Assembly (NCBI GenBank): GCA_005787685.1
Contig: SYAC01000034.1
Span: 57,916 to 121,915, forward strand
Length of the DNA: 64,000 nt
Direction: 5' to 3'
From: Planctomycetia bacterium
GTDB lineage: Bacteria > Planctomycetota > Phycisphaerae > Phycisphaerales > SM1A02
Shown: positions 8,946 to 17,427 of the stretch, piece by piece
Position numbering within the stretch: position 1 is the first letter of the stretch
Layout: each line of letters begins with the position of its first letter
Made by a program: the position numbers and the translations under genes
The notes under the pieces: generated by a model
The model's input: only the letters and a program-made list of their open reading frames with translations
The model's database searches: none
Told to the model about the DNA's origin: nothing

Positions 8946-10317
8946 CCTTCTTTAGATTCTCGACGGCTTGCTCGTCAAATCCCATGTGCACCGCCGCAAT
9001 TTTGCCTGTTGGAGAAATAACAACCGTAAATGGAATTCCGGTCAGTTGGTAGTCCTTGCCAACCTTGTTAGTGCTGTCAATCAAAGTTGGAAACGAAAAC
9101 GCCTTGCCCTTCCAAAATGCATCGACCATCGTGGCGCGCTGCGCTGGATCAACCCGCTCCATGACATTCACCGCATACACCACGATTGGCTTGCCACTTT
9201 CCTTGGCCCACTGAGCGAAGGTGTCCAGCAATGGCAATCCCATCATGCAAGGCTTGCACCATGTGGCCCAGAAATCTAACACCACAACTTTACCTTTCAA
9301 ATCAGCCAGCGAAACGGTTGAGCCATCGGAGGCCTGCAATGTGAAATCTGGCGCAGTGTCCCCCACATCAAATGGTATATCAAGCGATTCAATGGAGGTG
9401 ACCATTTTGCGTCCAGCTGGATCAAATGAGATTGGCATGGGAAGTCCATCGTTATAAACTTTTCGGTCAAATGTCACTGACATTGGCAAACGCATGCCTG
9501 CCGGAAACTGGGGATTGGTCAATGACATATCAATGACAGTCAGTAGACCGGTCTTGGCGTCAAGATTGGCAACCACTTCAGAGCCTTGTTCATCGATCAA
9601 CAAAATCTGATCAGGCTTGCCGTCAACTCCTGCGCGAAAGCCCGAGGGCACTATGGAGGGCATTTGTCCAAGCGTCAACGCGGCTGTGACATCCGCTGGA
9701 TCTCCATCAAGAAGAATGAGCGTGGGTAAAGGCAATTTGCCGCCCATGACTTCGCTCAAAGCCTTCACAGCGCTGCCTTCCTGCTTCAGTTGCGCGTACT
9801 TGGGACGACCATCCATTTCAACATAAACCTGATCCTGTAAGCGCGTCAAAGTGATGCCAGGCATCATAACTTTGGTATCGCCACCCTTACTTGCAACGAG
9901 TTGAACCTTTTGATCCTGCCCTTGGAATTGTGGTGAGCGAATGGACATCGTTTCTTCTATGGCGGGAAAGGATGCGTACTTGGCTGGCAGCGCATTCACC
10001 GCCGCAACGGCTTTTGCCGCCGATTCTGCGGACTTTTCATCAGCGGTCCAAGTGGTGGACGGAGCGGGAACTTTGAATTCGGGCGGAACATCCATGGGCG
10101 TGTTGGGCGCTGGCTGGCCCGGCATTGGATCGCTTGACATGTCATCTTGATTCGCGGCTGGCTCGGCTGGCGCGGTTGGCGCGGCTGGCGCGGCTGGCGC
10201 GGTTGGCGCGGTTGGCGCGGTTGGCGCGGTTGGACTTTGCCCCCAGCAAACTGAAACAGCGCTGGTGTTGGCGCAGATGACTGTGTAAAGCAACACGGAT
10301 AACGATGTCTTCTTCAT
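8914..10317 (-). CDS. TlpA-like thioredoxin protein with N-terminal LolA-like domain and Pro/Ala/Thr repeat linker
   Basis: The open frame continues upstream to 10377, but the ATG at 10317 is preceded by GGAG at 6 nt and starts a classical signal peptide (MKKTSLSVLLYTVICA). After it comes a repeat linker of PTA/PAA triplets, then a beta-rich domain (about 90-330), then a C-terminal AhpC/TSA-Redoxin domain with VGDTAPDFTL and the active site WATWCKPC. The protein is 467 aa. TlpA/ResA-like proteins reduce or shuffle disulfides of exported proteins such as c-type cytochromes. The extra domain is shared with the downstream gene. Whether this one acts in cytochrome maturation cannot be told. Confidence 0.87.
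   Translation of the reverse strand: MKKTSLSVLLYTVICANTSAVSVCWGQSPTAPTAPTAPTAPAAPAAPTAPAEPAANQDDMSSDPMPGQPAPNTPMDVPPEFKVPAPSTTWTADEKSAESAAKAVAAVNALPAKYASFPAIEETMSIRSPQFQGQDQKVQLVASKGGDTKVMMPGITLTRLQDQVYVEMDGRPKYAQLKQEGSAVKALSEVMGGKLPLPTLILLDGDPADVTAALTLGQMPSIVPSGFRAGVDGKPDQILLIDEQGSEVVANLDAKTGLLTVIDMSLTNPQFPAGMRLPMSVTFDRKVYNDGLPMPISFDPAGRKMVTSIESLDIPFDVGDTAPDFTLQASDGSTVSLADLKGKVVVLDFWATWCKPCMMGLPLLDTFAQWAKESGKPIVVYAVNVMERVDPAQRATMVDAFWKGKAFSFPTLIDSTNKVGKDYQLTGIPFTVVISPTGKIAAVHMGFDEQAVENLKKDVEAAMAIKG
10160..10231. repeat. In-frame 9-bp tandem repeat (about 8 copies)
   Basis: The unit GGCGCGGTT/GGCGCGGCT is repeated seven times in 10169-10231, plus one variant copy at 10160-10168. On the minus strand it encodes the PTA/PAA triplets of the TlpA-like protein's linker just after the signal peptide. 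Copy number of such perfect short repeats is likely to vary between strains. Confidence 0.9.
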
Positions 10318-10392
10318 TCGAACTCCAATAAGAATTTGAAAGTAATTGAATTTGATCACACGAGAAAAAGTAAACATACACGCAATCGCATT

Positions 10393-10935
10393 TTAACATT
10401 CAAGCGGTCCAACACATCTGCCCATCGCCGTGCGATCCAACGAAGCAAGGAGAAATTGTACGCTTTCTGTTTGGGTTGGAAGAATAAAATCCCCCGCGAT
10501 ATCCGCCAAAGGCTGCAATACAAAAAGCCTAGAAAACATGCGGGGATGTGGTAAAACAAAGTCTGGCTCGCACACTTGGCGCTGGCCAAAAAATAACACA
10601 TCCAAGTCGATGGTTCGCGGTCCCCCATGGCCTTTGAGCGTGCGGTCTCGTCCGAGCGATTGTTCAATGCGCATGCAGGCCGCCAAAAGATTGTGCGGAT
10701 TCAGCGCGCAGCGACCCATGACCACCGCGTTGAGAAAGTCTCCCCCCGCGCCCGCTCCAACGGCGAGTGTTTCATACACGGCGCTGGCACGAACTTGTGT
10801 GAGTACGCCTTGATCCATGAACGCGCGCAACCCATGGCGTAAAAAATACATGCGATCACCCATGTTGGAACCCAACGCGATTGCCGCCAACTCCGCCGGC
10901 TCAATCATGTCACCCACTGCGTGGCCACCTGGCAT
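10393..10935 (-). CDS. folK: 2-amino-4-hydroxy-6-hydroxymethyldihydropteridine pyrophosphokinase
   Basis: HPPK transfers pyrophosphate from ATP to 6-hydroxymethyl-dihydropterin in folate synthesis. The 180-residue protein shows the family landmarks IALGSNMGDR near the N-terminus, GGPRTIDLDVLFFG with the Mg-binding D-x-D, and LPHPRMFSR. The ATG at 10935 is 1 nt from the cinA stop, and GGGAG lies 10 nt upstream within cinA. An ATG nine codons further in, at 10908, would begin closer to the conserved core. Length is usual for the family (about 160-180). No other folate gene is in the window. Confidence 0.92.
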   Translation of the reverse strand: MPGGHAVGDMIEPAELAAIALGSNMGDRMYFLRHGLRAFMDQGVLTQVRASAVYETLAVGAGAGGDFLNAVVMGRCALNPHNLLAACMRIEQSLGRDRTLKGHGGPRTIDLDVLFFGQRQVCEPDFVLPHPRMFSRLFVLQPLADIAGDFILPTQTESVQFLLASLDRTAMGRCVGPLEC

Positions 10936-10936
10936 T

Positions 10937-12235
10937 TTATTTGGACTCCCAAATCATGGGCGCGGCGAACGCTTCTTGTCCAAGCAAAGCGAAACGCAGC
11001 AAAGCCAACGCGCTCTTGGCGGCGCGGTCGCGAATGGATGCGCGGTCGCCTGGATAGTGGAACTTTTTCACAGTTTCAAAGCGCGGACCACAAATACCAA
11101 TAAACACCTGCCCCACCGGTTTTGTTTCGCTGCCACCGCCAGGCCCCGCGATTCCAGTGATGCTGGCGGACCACTGCGTTTTGAGCAAGGCGGCGCACCC
11201 GCGCGCCATGGCAAGCGCAACCGGCGCGCTGACCGCACCATGCGCCGCCAAAAGTTCATTGGGCACTTGCAGCAAATCAGTCTTGGCACCGTTGGCATAT
11301 GTAACCGCCGCGCCCGAAAACCATTCGCTTGAACCACTGATTGCGGTGATGAAGCTTCCGGCTAAACCGCCCGTGCAACTTTCCGCTAAAGAGACCCTTT
11401 CGCCGCGCGAAACAAGCAATTTCCCAAGCGCGCCTGCCAAGGTTTCTTGATCGCGGCCAAAGGCGTATGGCGCCCACAAACGCTCGATCTCCTGCATGAC
11501 GCTTTCCATGGATTGCGGATTTGCCGCCGCGTCCACAGCGCGAATGCGCGCGCTAACAATGGAGCCACTGGCCGTGGTGCCGATCAATGGATTGCTCTGT
11601 CGCGACATGCGTTGACCAAGAACTTGGGCAAGAAAACTTTCACCTTGTCCAAACGAATGCACGGCGGCCGTGGCCATGACGCAGTGTGGCAGGTGTGGCG
11701 CGACTTGCGTTTCAAACATGCATTCCATTTCCCGTGGCGGACCGGGCAAGCACCAAATATGCGCGCGTCCAATGTGCGCGTACAAGCCTGGCGCGGTTCC
11801 CAGACTGTTTTCCAAGCATCGAGCGCCTTTGGGACGCAACGCTTGCAGCGAATTGTTGGCCGTCATTGGTCGACCGCGGTCCTTGAACCACATATCCAGC
11901 GCGGCCAATGCCGGCGCATCCACTTCCAATGGCTCCACAACATCCATGGCGCGGCGCAAAGCCTCGCGCGTGAGGTCATCATCGGTGGGACCCAGGCCCC
12001 CCGTCATGACAAGAAAGTCGTGGCGCGCGGACAACTCGCGCAGGACAGATTCAATGGCCTCAAGATCATCATGCACGGTTCGAAATTCACGCACCAGCAC
12101 CCCGCGCAATGTGAATTGACCGGCCAACCACTTGGCGTTGGTGTCCTGGGTTTGACCAAGCATCAACTCATCCCCCACAGAAATCACAGCGGCGCTTACG
12201 CCGTTTTTTGCTTGACCGCTTGATCCACAATCCAC
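10937..12235 (-). CDS. cinA: CinA family nicotinamide-nucleotide amidohydrolase/competence-damage protein
   Basis: The 432-residue protein has both CinA domains. The N-terminal MoCF/COG1058 domain (about residues 15-180) contains ISVGDELMLGQTQDTNA and MTGGLGPTDDDLTREAL. The C-terminal amidase domain (about 260-425) contains SLAESCTGGLAG and ITGIAGPGGGSETKPVG. In characterised homologues the amidase hydrolyses NMN to nicotinate mononucleotide in NAD recycling. The start at 12235 overlaps the previous gene by 40 nt, and a GTG at 12187 right before the conserved ISVGDE is an alternative. It sits in an apparent pyrF-SBP-cinA-folK operon. Confidence 0.92.
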   Translation of the reverse strand: MDCGSSGQAKNGVSAAVISVGDELMLGQTQDTNAKWLAGQFTLRGVLVREFRTVHDDLEAIESVLRELSARHDFLVMTGGLGPTDDDLTREALRRAMDVVEPLEVDAPALAALDMWFKDRGRPMTANNSLQALRPKGARCLENSLGTAPGLYAHIGRAHIWCLPGPPREMECMFETQVAPHLPHCVMATAAVHSFGQGESFLAQVLGQRMSRQSNPLIGTTASGSIVSARIRAVDAAANPQSMESVMQEIERLWAPYAFGRDQETLAGALGKLLVSRGERVSLAESCTGGLAGSFITAISGSSEWFSGAAVTYANGAKTDLLQVPNELLAAHGAVSAPVALAMARGCAALLKTQWSASITGIAGPGGGSETKPVGQVFIGICGPRFETVKKFHYPGDRASIRDRAAKSALALLRFALLGQEAFAAPMIWESK

Positions 12236-13779
12236 TGGTAATTCTCCTTAAAAAATGGCAAAAACATCTGTCGTAACGCGTCCGTTGGTTCGCTTTGATC
12301 GGGCCACAGATGGGCATTCCGCCAACCATTTCGCAGCCAGCCATCGCGCAGCAATTGCAATGCATTGATGTCGGACAATGGCTTGGCGCCATTGGGAGTT
12401 GGCACCATTGGAAGCGCGTCGAATTTTTCCAGCCAACTTTGCAATTGCGCGTCGCTGACATCGCGCGCATGGACAACGCCGTGATGGTCGCGCGGATACG
12501 CGGGGTGCGCAATGATGGCGCTCCACGCGGCTTGCAATTGCCTGTGCGAATCCATAACCATGGTTGAAAATAAAAGTGGAATGAAGGCGCGCATGCTGGG
12601 ATTGTCAAATTTTACCACGCTGGCAATATCAAGCGGATCCACTTGATCAATGAACTGGCTTAATTCACTGGTGTACAGCGAACGCATGACGGGCATGCGG
12701 CGCAATTCAAACTCGCGCGGACCTCCTGGCGCGCCCGCTTGAAATTGCCAAAGCCGCTGCGCGTCCTTGCTCAGGCAAAATTGCATGAAGCGAATTGCCG
12801 TCTCACGGTGTGGGGCGTTGCGCAACAAGCCAATGGGATCTGGATCAACGCAACTCTCGCCAGGCGGCGCGGTGAAAAGTAGCTTGTGTTGTATGGCCTG
12901 GGCGCCCGCGCGACTAGCGGCGTCGCGAATGGCTTGAATTTGAAAGCGCGCGTAAAAATCAATCGCCACGCCAGCCGCGGCGTCGCCACTTGCGACATCA
13001 ATTGGAACACGCGGACCGCTGGCTGCAAATCCGCGCGCATTGGCGCCGGCGCGGCGCAAAATGGCCACGCCTTCCTCCCAACCAAACCGCTGCGTGATGG
13101 ACTCGAAGGCCGTCAATACGCTGCCAGATTGCGCAGGATTCACCAAGCTCACCCAGCCAAACAAGCGCGGATCGGTCAGGTCGCTCCACGATGTCAACGC
13201 CGGAACATGCAAGGTTTCCAGCACATTCATATTCATGACAATACCGAAGGAAGCAAGCGCGACGCCATACCAATAGCCCTTGGGGTCGTACAACTTCTGT
13301 CCAGCAATGTCCGACATGCCGTAGCACTGTTGCAAAAGTTGCGCGGGCAATTGTACGGGCTCAAGAATGGTGGCGGAGTTGACGCGCGGTTGGCCATTGA
13401 CATTGGTGGTGACGGAAATTTCTTTGCGAAGCATGTCAAATTCAAAACTTCCGCCGCCAAAGAGTAAATCCGCGTCGCCCCCCACCGCCATATTTTTTTC
13501 TAGGCGCGCTTCCCACGACGCGATCAACAAGCGGCGAATATCAATGGCGCCGCCAGGCGTGCTCCACTGCACCCGCGCAGGCTCGCCGTATGTGGTCTGA
13601 TGCCAAGCGGAAAAAGCCTGCGAGAATTCTTGGCGAATTTGCTCATTGTTTGGTGTGAGAATGATCACTTCACGCATGGGCTTTTGCGCGCGCACCGACT
13701 TGGAATGATCCGCACGCATGAGAAGCGGCGTGGCCAGCAAACCCACAAACACAATGGCCAGCGCAATGATTCGATTCAT
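12196..13779 (-). CDS. Extracellular solute-binding protein, family 1/iron(III)-like
   Basis: The ATG at 13779 (527 aa) overlaps the pyrF stop as ATGA and begins a signal-anchor (MNRIIALAIVFVGLLATPLL), so the longer upstream frame is not used. The mature part has the two-lobe periplasmic binding fold: VIILTPNNEQIRQEFSQAF, a middle segment YWYGVALASFGIVMN, LFGWVSLVNPAQSG, and a C-terminal helical lobe. These match the AfuA/spermidine-putrescine-like group that binds ferric iron or small ligands. There is no permease or ATPase beside it, and the C-terminal roughly 150 residues have no landmark I recognise. The ligand is unknown. Confidence 0.8.
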   Translation of the reverse strand: MNRIIALAIVFVGLLATPLLMRADHSKSVRAQKPMREVIILTPNNEQIRQEFSQAFSAWHQTTYGEPARVQWSTPGGAIDIRRLLIASWEARLEKNMAVGGDADLLFGGGSFEFDMLRKEISVTTNVNGQPRVNSATILEPVQLPAQLLQQCYGMSDIAGQKLYDPKGYWYGVALASFGIVMNMNVLETLHVPALTSWSDLTDPRLFGWVSLVNPAQSGSVLTAFESITQRFGWEEGVAILRRAGANARGFAASGPRVPIDVASGDAAAGVAIDFYARFQIQAIRDAASRAGAQAIQHKLLFTAPPGESCVDPDPIGLLRNAPHRETAIRFMQFCLSKDAQRLWQFQAGAPGGPREFELRRMPVMRSLYTSELSQFIDQVDPLDIASVVKFDNPSMRAFIPLLFSTMVMDSHRQLQAAWSAIIAHPAYPRDHHGVVHARDVSDAQLQSWLEKFDALPMVPTPNGAKPLSDINALQLLRDGWLRNGWRNAHLWPDQSEPTDALRQMFLPFFKENYQWIVDQAVKQKTA

Positions 13780-14654
13780 GATGAGCGTGTGGCGCTTGTG
13801 CCTTGTGCGCAAAGAGCCGTGGCGATGTCCGTGGCCAACAACTTGGCGGCCGCCGCGACATGTTGCGACCATTCACCATCGCGATTTTCAAAGGCCTGCA
13901 TGACGGAGCGGCTGGCGCTGATCAACGCGCCTCGACCATGCATGAAACACTCCATGGCGTCGGCAATGCCACCACCTTGCGCCCCAAATCCCGGAACTAA
14001 AAAGGGCGCGCGCGGCATGCGCTGTCGAAGTTGACGCGCGTCAATGGATTTGGTCGCGCCCACCACCGCCCCCAACGCGCTGAATCCACTTTCGCCAACA
14101 TAGTCGCCGCCCACGGACGCAATGGTGTCGGCCACGCTTTGCGCGATCGTGCGACCATCGTGTAAACACGCGCTTTGCAACGCGTCGCTAGAGGCGTTGC
14201 TGGTTCGAACCAATGCGAACACGCCTAGACCCGCTTGCAGAAACGGCAGGAACCCATCCGTACCCAAATACGCGTTGGCCGTCACAAAGTTGGCTGGGAA
14301 ATGTTCTACAACCGCGGCAGCGTAATGCTGCGTGCTTATCCCAATGTCGCCGCGCTTGCCATCCAGAATGACAAGAAATTTTCCACGCGCATGGGCCAAC
14401 AACTTCGCAAGCGCCGCCATTCCAGCCACGCCATGACGCTCAAAGCACGCCGACTGAAATTTCACCGCGGGAACATGCGGCTCGATCGCGTCAAGAAACG
14501 CGAGCCCCCACTTTTCAAAGGCGCTTGCAGGATCATGTTGTTGATACGCCAGCGGAAGTCGCTCAAACACCGGGTCCATGCCAACGCATACCGGAGCACC
14601 GCGGCGCGTGACCCACGACTCAAGAAGATCAGTTGGGTGATCGTGTTTGACCAT
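13776..14654 (-). CDS. pyrF: Orotidine 5'-phosphate decarboxylase (type 2)
   Basis: PyrF converts OMP to UMP in pyrimidine synthesis. The 292-residue protein has VCVGMDPVFERLP near the start and the catalytic block VILDGKRGDIGIST, where the Asp-Lys-Asp triad sits. The phosphate-binding C-terminal part (FLVPGFGAQGGG, GALISASRS) is intact. Length and spacing correspond to the longer type 2 group. The stop overlaps the next gene's start by 4 nt (ATGA). It is the first gene of a minus-strand run and starts 24 bp from the divergent DUF971 frame. Confidence 0.93.
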   Translation of the reverse strand: MVKHDHPTDLLESWVTRRGAPVCVGMDPVFERLPLAYQQHDPASAFEKWGLAFLDAIEPHVPAVKFQSACFERHGVAGMAALAKLLAHARGKFLVILDGKRGDIGISTQHYAAAVVEHFPANFVTANAYLGTDGFLPFLQAGLGVFALVRTSNASSDALQSACLHDGRTIAQSVADTIASVGGDYVGESGFSALGAVVGATKSIDARQLRQRMPRAPFLVPGFGAQGGGIADAMECFMHGRGALISASRSVMQAFENRDGEWSQHVAAAAKLLATDIATALCAQGTSATRSS

Positions 14655-14677
14655 GGGGAATATGATAGAGGAGCGGA

Positions 14678-15124
14678 TTGATCACGCCGCAAGCGCGCCC
14701 ATCCGCATTTGACATCCGCGCACACCCCCGCCAAACCCTCGCAAGACCCGTGGACCAGAATCATCTACCATGCGTCGTCGTGAACTCGCCCAATGAACCA
14801 ACCGAACCGCCGCCATTGGCTTTGCATTTGGAAAAATCCAAGGGACTCAGCGTGACATGGCGCGATGGAAGCAAGGACTTCATTGATGTTGTCACGCTCA
14901 GGCGTATGAGTCAAAGCGCCGACGCGCGCCAAGAACGCGAGTCGCAGTCAAGTAATCCGCTGCACATTTTGAAGCATTCAACCAACGAGCCGCTGAGCGC
15001 CCTGACCGCGGAACTTGTGGGCAATTACGCGCTTCGCATTCGCTTTTCTGACGGCCATGACACGGGTTTATTTTCCTGGCTGTATCTGCGCTCGCTTGCG
15101 ACCAATGCGCCGCCTGCTCATTGA
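14678..15124 (+). CDS. DUF971 domain protein
   Basis: The C-terminal 100 residues match DUF971 (gamma-butyrobetaine hydroxylase-like N-terminal domain): LSVTWRDGSKDFIDVVTLRRM, then LTAELVGNYALRIRFSDGHD and TGLFSWLYLRSL. The family often occurs near iron-sulfur or Mrp/ApbC genes, but not here. The frame opens at a TTG at 14678 preceded by GAGGAG, giving 148 aa. A GTG at 14780 would remove a non-conserved leader and leave better promoter space next to pyrF, so the start is unsure. The domain's zinc-coordinating cysteines, present in many members, are missing. Confidence 0.8.
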   Translation: MITPQARPSAFDIRAHPRQTLARPVDQNHLPCVVVNSPNEPTEPPPLALHLEKSKGLSVTWRDGSKDFIDVVTLRRMSQSADARQERESQSSNPLHILKHSTNEPLSALTAELVGNYALRIRFSDGHDTGLFSWLYLRSLATNAPPAH

Positions 15125-15185
15125 CGCCACACACAATCCACACACAACCCGTGCGAATAACGCTTGTCGCGGGTACAAATCCAAC

Positions 15186-17069
15186 ATGTATTTGCAGCGA
15201 CCATCTTGTTTGAACATTTGTGAATGGTCCCTATGCGCCCTGATTGCAACCGCGTTGTGCGCCGTGACTACAAGCGCCACGCCGCCGCCATTCATACGCG
15301 AAGGCAAGCCATTCATTGATCAACAAGTGCTGCCCGTGTCCATTGCACAACCGGCCTTGCGCATTGCCATTCTTCCTGATCGCACCACAGGTCGAGATTG
15401 GGGATTGCCCTACTTGCGCAGCGCGGTGCGCGACCTGAATCGCATTCGTCCCGACGCCGTCTTTACCGTTGGCGATATGGTGCAGGGCTACTCGCGTGAT
15501 CCCGCCGAGTGGGAAAAGGAAGTGGCCATGTATAAATCCATTACCGCGCAAATCAACGCGCCTTTTTTTCCCGTGCCCGGCAACCATGATGTGATCAGTG
15601 GATCCCGTGACCCTGCCGACCGAACATTTGCCGATCTTTATCTGCAACGCTTTGGTCCGCTGACATACATGGCCGAACTGGAAGGCGCCAGCGTGATCAG
15701 CCTGTTCTCCGACGAGGGTCTGAGCGACAGCAACATAGAATTCACCGATGGACAATTGAATTGGCTACGAACTTCAATCGATCGAGCCGAGGCGCGCGGC
15801 AAACCGATCATTATCTTGATGCATCGTCCGTTGTGGCGCTACGACTCGGTGAAGTGGTTCGAGCGCGTTCACCCAATGTTGGCCAAGGCGAAAGTAGACG
15901 CGGTCATTGCCGGACACTTGCACAGTCTGCAGGACGATGCCGCCAAGGATGGCGTGAAATACCTTGTGGTTGGCACCTGTGGCGGGTCCATTGACCAACA
16001 TCCACTTGCGGGACAATTTCAACATCTCACCTTTGTGCAAATCGACGCCGACGACACATTGGAGATCTTCCATCAACCCGTTGGCATGACTCTGCCCCAG
16101 GATTTTGTGGTGCGCGAGGATCAAGATTGCGTCTATGCGCTGCGGAAAAATCCAGGCTGCCTTTCGCTCGAGGGCACACTGCCCGACGCATGGATGTCCA
16201 AGAGCTCCGTCAGTGGAGTGTCGACGCTGAAGGTGCAGAATCCAATCGATCGCACGATCTCCATTTCGATTTCCATTGCGCGCGATCCCACCGAGTGGAT
16301 TGTTGATGGCGAACAATTTCTCAGCCGCGCCAAGATTGACGCCTTCAATCCATTCACCAATGACCCCAACACATCATGGACACTTGAAGCGCCCGCAAGC
16401 ATTGTGGTTCCCGCCAAAGGAAGCGTTGACATTCCATTGGTATTCAAAAGCGCCGCCACCAAAGAGCCCACGCAACCACCAACCTTGGAGTGCGTCATTC
16501 AAATGAAAGACACCAAGGGGCGCATGGTTCCAATCTTTGTTTGGTTGCGTCCGGACATTGATCGAACGGCGACCTTGAGCGTGGACCCCAGCAAACCAAG
16601 TCCCGCCATTCCAATTTCATCGTGGAACCCCTCGCCCTACGACACGCTTGAGCGCGATCCGAACATTCGCTTCATTCAAAAGTCGGGTCAAGCGGCTGGC
16701 CCGTTGGTGGTTCGCATTGAGGTTCCAGATCAAAAAGTCAGCGGATATCCCCTAGATAAACGCGATATTGCCTCACGACGCAAGAACCCCTCGGCGGATA
16801 GTGTGGATCTTCGCTGGAGCGACGATCAAGGCCCGGCGTGGCTTTTTGTTGAGCCATTCTCGCCATGGACCGCCTCCAGCAGGACCGATTGGAAGCCTGT
16901 GACGCGCGTTGGCAAGTTGAATGAGGGTTCCGGTTGGTGGTTGGAGGTGGAACTTCCAAGTTCAACTAGAACCGTCAACGCGGGAGTTGCGGATAACGAC
17001 GAAACCTATCACACGCAATGGCGCTGGATGATCCCTGAAAATCGCCAGGCGCCATTGAAGCCGCAGTAA
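15186..17069 (+). CDS. Secreted calcineurin-like metallophosphoesterase with C-terminal beta domains
   Basis: The ATG at 15186 gives a 627-residue protein with a signal peptide (hydrophobic stretch to about residue 30). The phosphoesterase core spans about 55-300 and shows GDMVQGYS, GNHD, LMHRPLW and GHLHS, four of the usual metal-ligand blocks. The first block, normally DxH, reads LPDRTTG. This matches a known DRTxG subgroup of secreted phosphoesterases and is not a simple loss. About 300 further residues, rich in beta strand and Pro, form an uncharacterised C-terminal region with two or three likely Ig-like parts. The substrate is unknown; it acts outside the cytoplasm. Confidence 0.85.
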   Translation: MYLQRPSCLNICEWSLCALIATALCAVTTSATPPPFIREGKPFIDQQVLPVSIAQPALRIAILPDRTTGRDWGLPYLRSAVRDLNRIRPDAVFTVGDMVQGYSRDPAEWEKEVAMYKSITAQINAPFFPVPGNHDVISGSRDPADRTFADLYLQRFGPLTYMAELEGASVISLFSDEGLSDSNIEFTDGQLNWLRTSIDRAEARGKPIIILMHRPLWRYDSVKWFERVHPMLAKAKVDAVIAGHLHSLQDDAAKDGVKYLVVGTCGGSIDQHPLAGQFQHLTFVQIDADDTLEIFHQPVGMTLPQDFVVREDQDCVYALRKNPGCLSLEGTLPDAWMSKSSVSGVSTLKVQNPIDRTISISISIARDPTEWIVDGEQFLSRAKIDAFNPFTNDPNTSWTLEAPASIVVPAKGSVDIPLVFKSAATKEPTQPPTLECVIQMKDTKGRMVPIFVWLRPDIDRTATLSVDPSKPSPAIPISSWNPSPYDTLERDPNIRFIQKSGQAAGPLVVRIEVPDQKVSGYPLDKRDIASRRKNPSADSVDLRWSDDQGPAWLFVEPFSPWTASSRTDWKPVTRVGKLNEGSGWWLEVELPSSTRTVNAGVADNDETYHTQWRWMIPENRQAPLKPQ

Positions 17070-17075
17070 CAACAC

Positions 17076-17105
17076 TTCCACAATGTCCATGTGTGTGGGT
17101 ATAAT
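17076..17105 (+). promoter_or_regulatory. Promoter with consensus TATAAT before the repeat leader
   Basis: A perfect TATAAT lies at 17100-17105 with a weak -35-like TTCCAC at 17076-17081 (18-bp spacer). It would start a transcript near 17112 and give the lipoprotein gene at 17233 an untranslated leader of about 120 nt containing the 14-nt repeats. Confidence 0.5.
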
Positions 17106-17145
17106 TACTTAGACTTGATGCAGGAATGTTTCAAAACACTTTCAA

Positions 17146-17220
17146 TTTCACACCATTTATTTCACACCATTTATTTTATTGCACACCATTTATTTCACGA
17201 CATTTATTTCACACCATTTC
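17146..17220 (+). repeat. Five 14-nt direct repeats in the 5' leader of the lipoprotein gene
   Basis: The unit TTTCACACCATTTA occurs at 17146-17159 and 17160-17173. Variants follow at 17179-17192 (TTGCACACCATTTA), 17193-17206 (TTTCACGACATTTA) and 17207-17220 (TTTCACACCATTTC). A 5-nt insertion separates copies 2 and 3. The array ends directly at the ribosome-binding site TAGGAG, so it is probably transcribed. It is AT-rich against GC-rich surroundings. Confidence 0.9.
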
Positions 17221-17232
17221 TAGGAGATTGCC

Positions 17233-17427
17233 ATGAAAAAAATCACGATCACATTTGCAACCCTCTCACTTCTTACGCTTGCCGCATGTGGCGATAGTTC
17301 TGCCCCTGCCAAACAGCCAGTGACAGTCCGCAAGCTTGATAAATCAAGCGCAGTGACCAAAGAAGTTGCAGCCCCAATTTCAGCCAAAGAAGGCGAAAAT
17401 CCATCTTCCACCAAGAAGTCGGACTAA
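17233..17427 (+). CDS. Very small lipoprotein (64 aa)
   Basis: The gene has a strong ribosome-binding site (AGGAG, 7 nt before ATG) and encodes a lipoprotein signal peptide MKKITITFATLSLLTLAAC with lipobox LAAC (Cys19). The mature part is only about 45 residues, polar and Lys/Ser/Glu-rich with no recognisable domain. Such short lipoproteins are often linkers or regulatory proteins of the envelope. Its stop overlaps the stop of the convergent P-loop NTPase gene. Its leader carries five 14-nt repeats, suggesting special expression control. Confidence 0.8.
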   Translation: MKKITITFATLSLLTLAACGDSSAPAKQPVTVRKLDKSSAVTKEVAAPISAKEGENPSSTKKSD

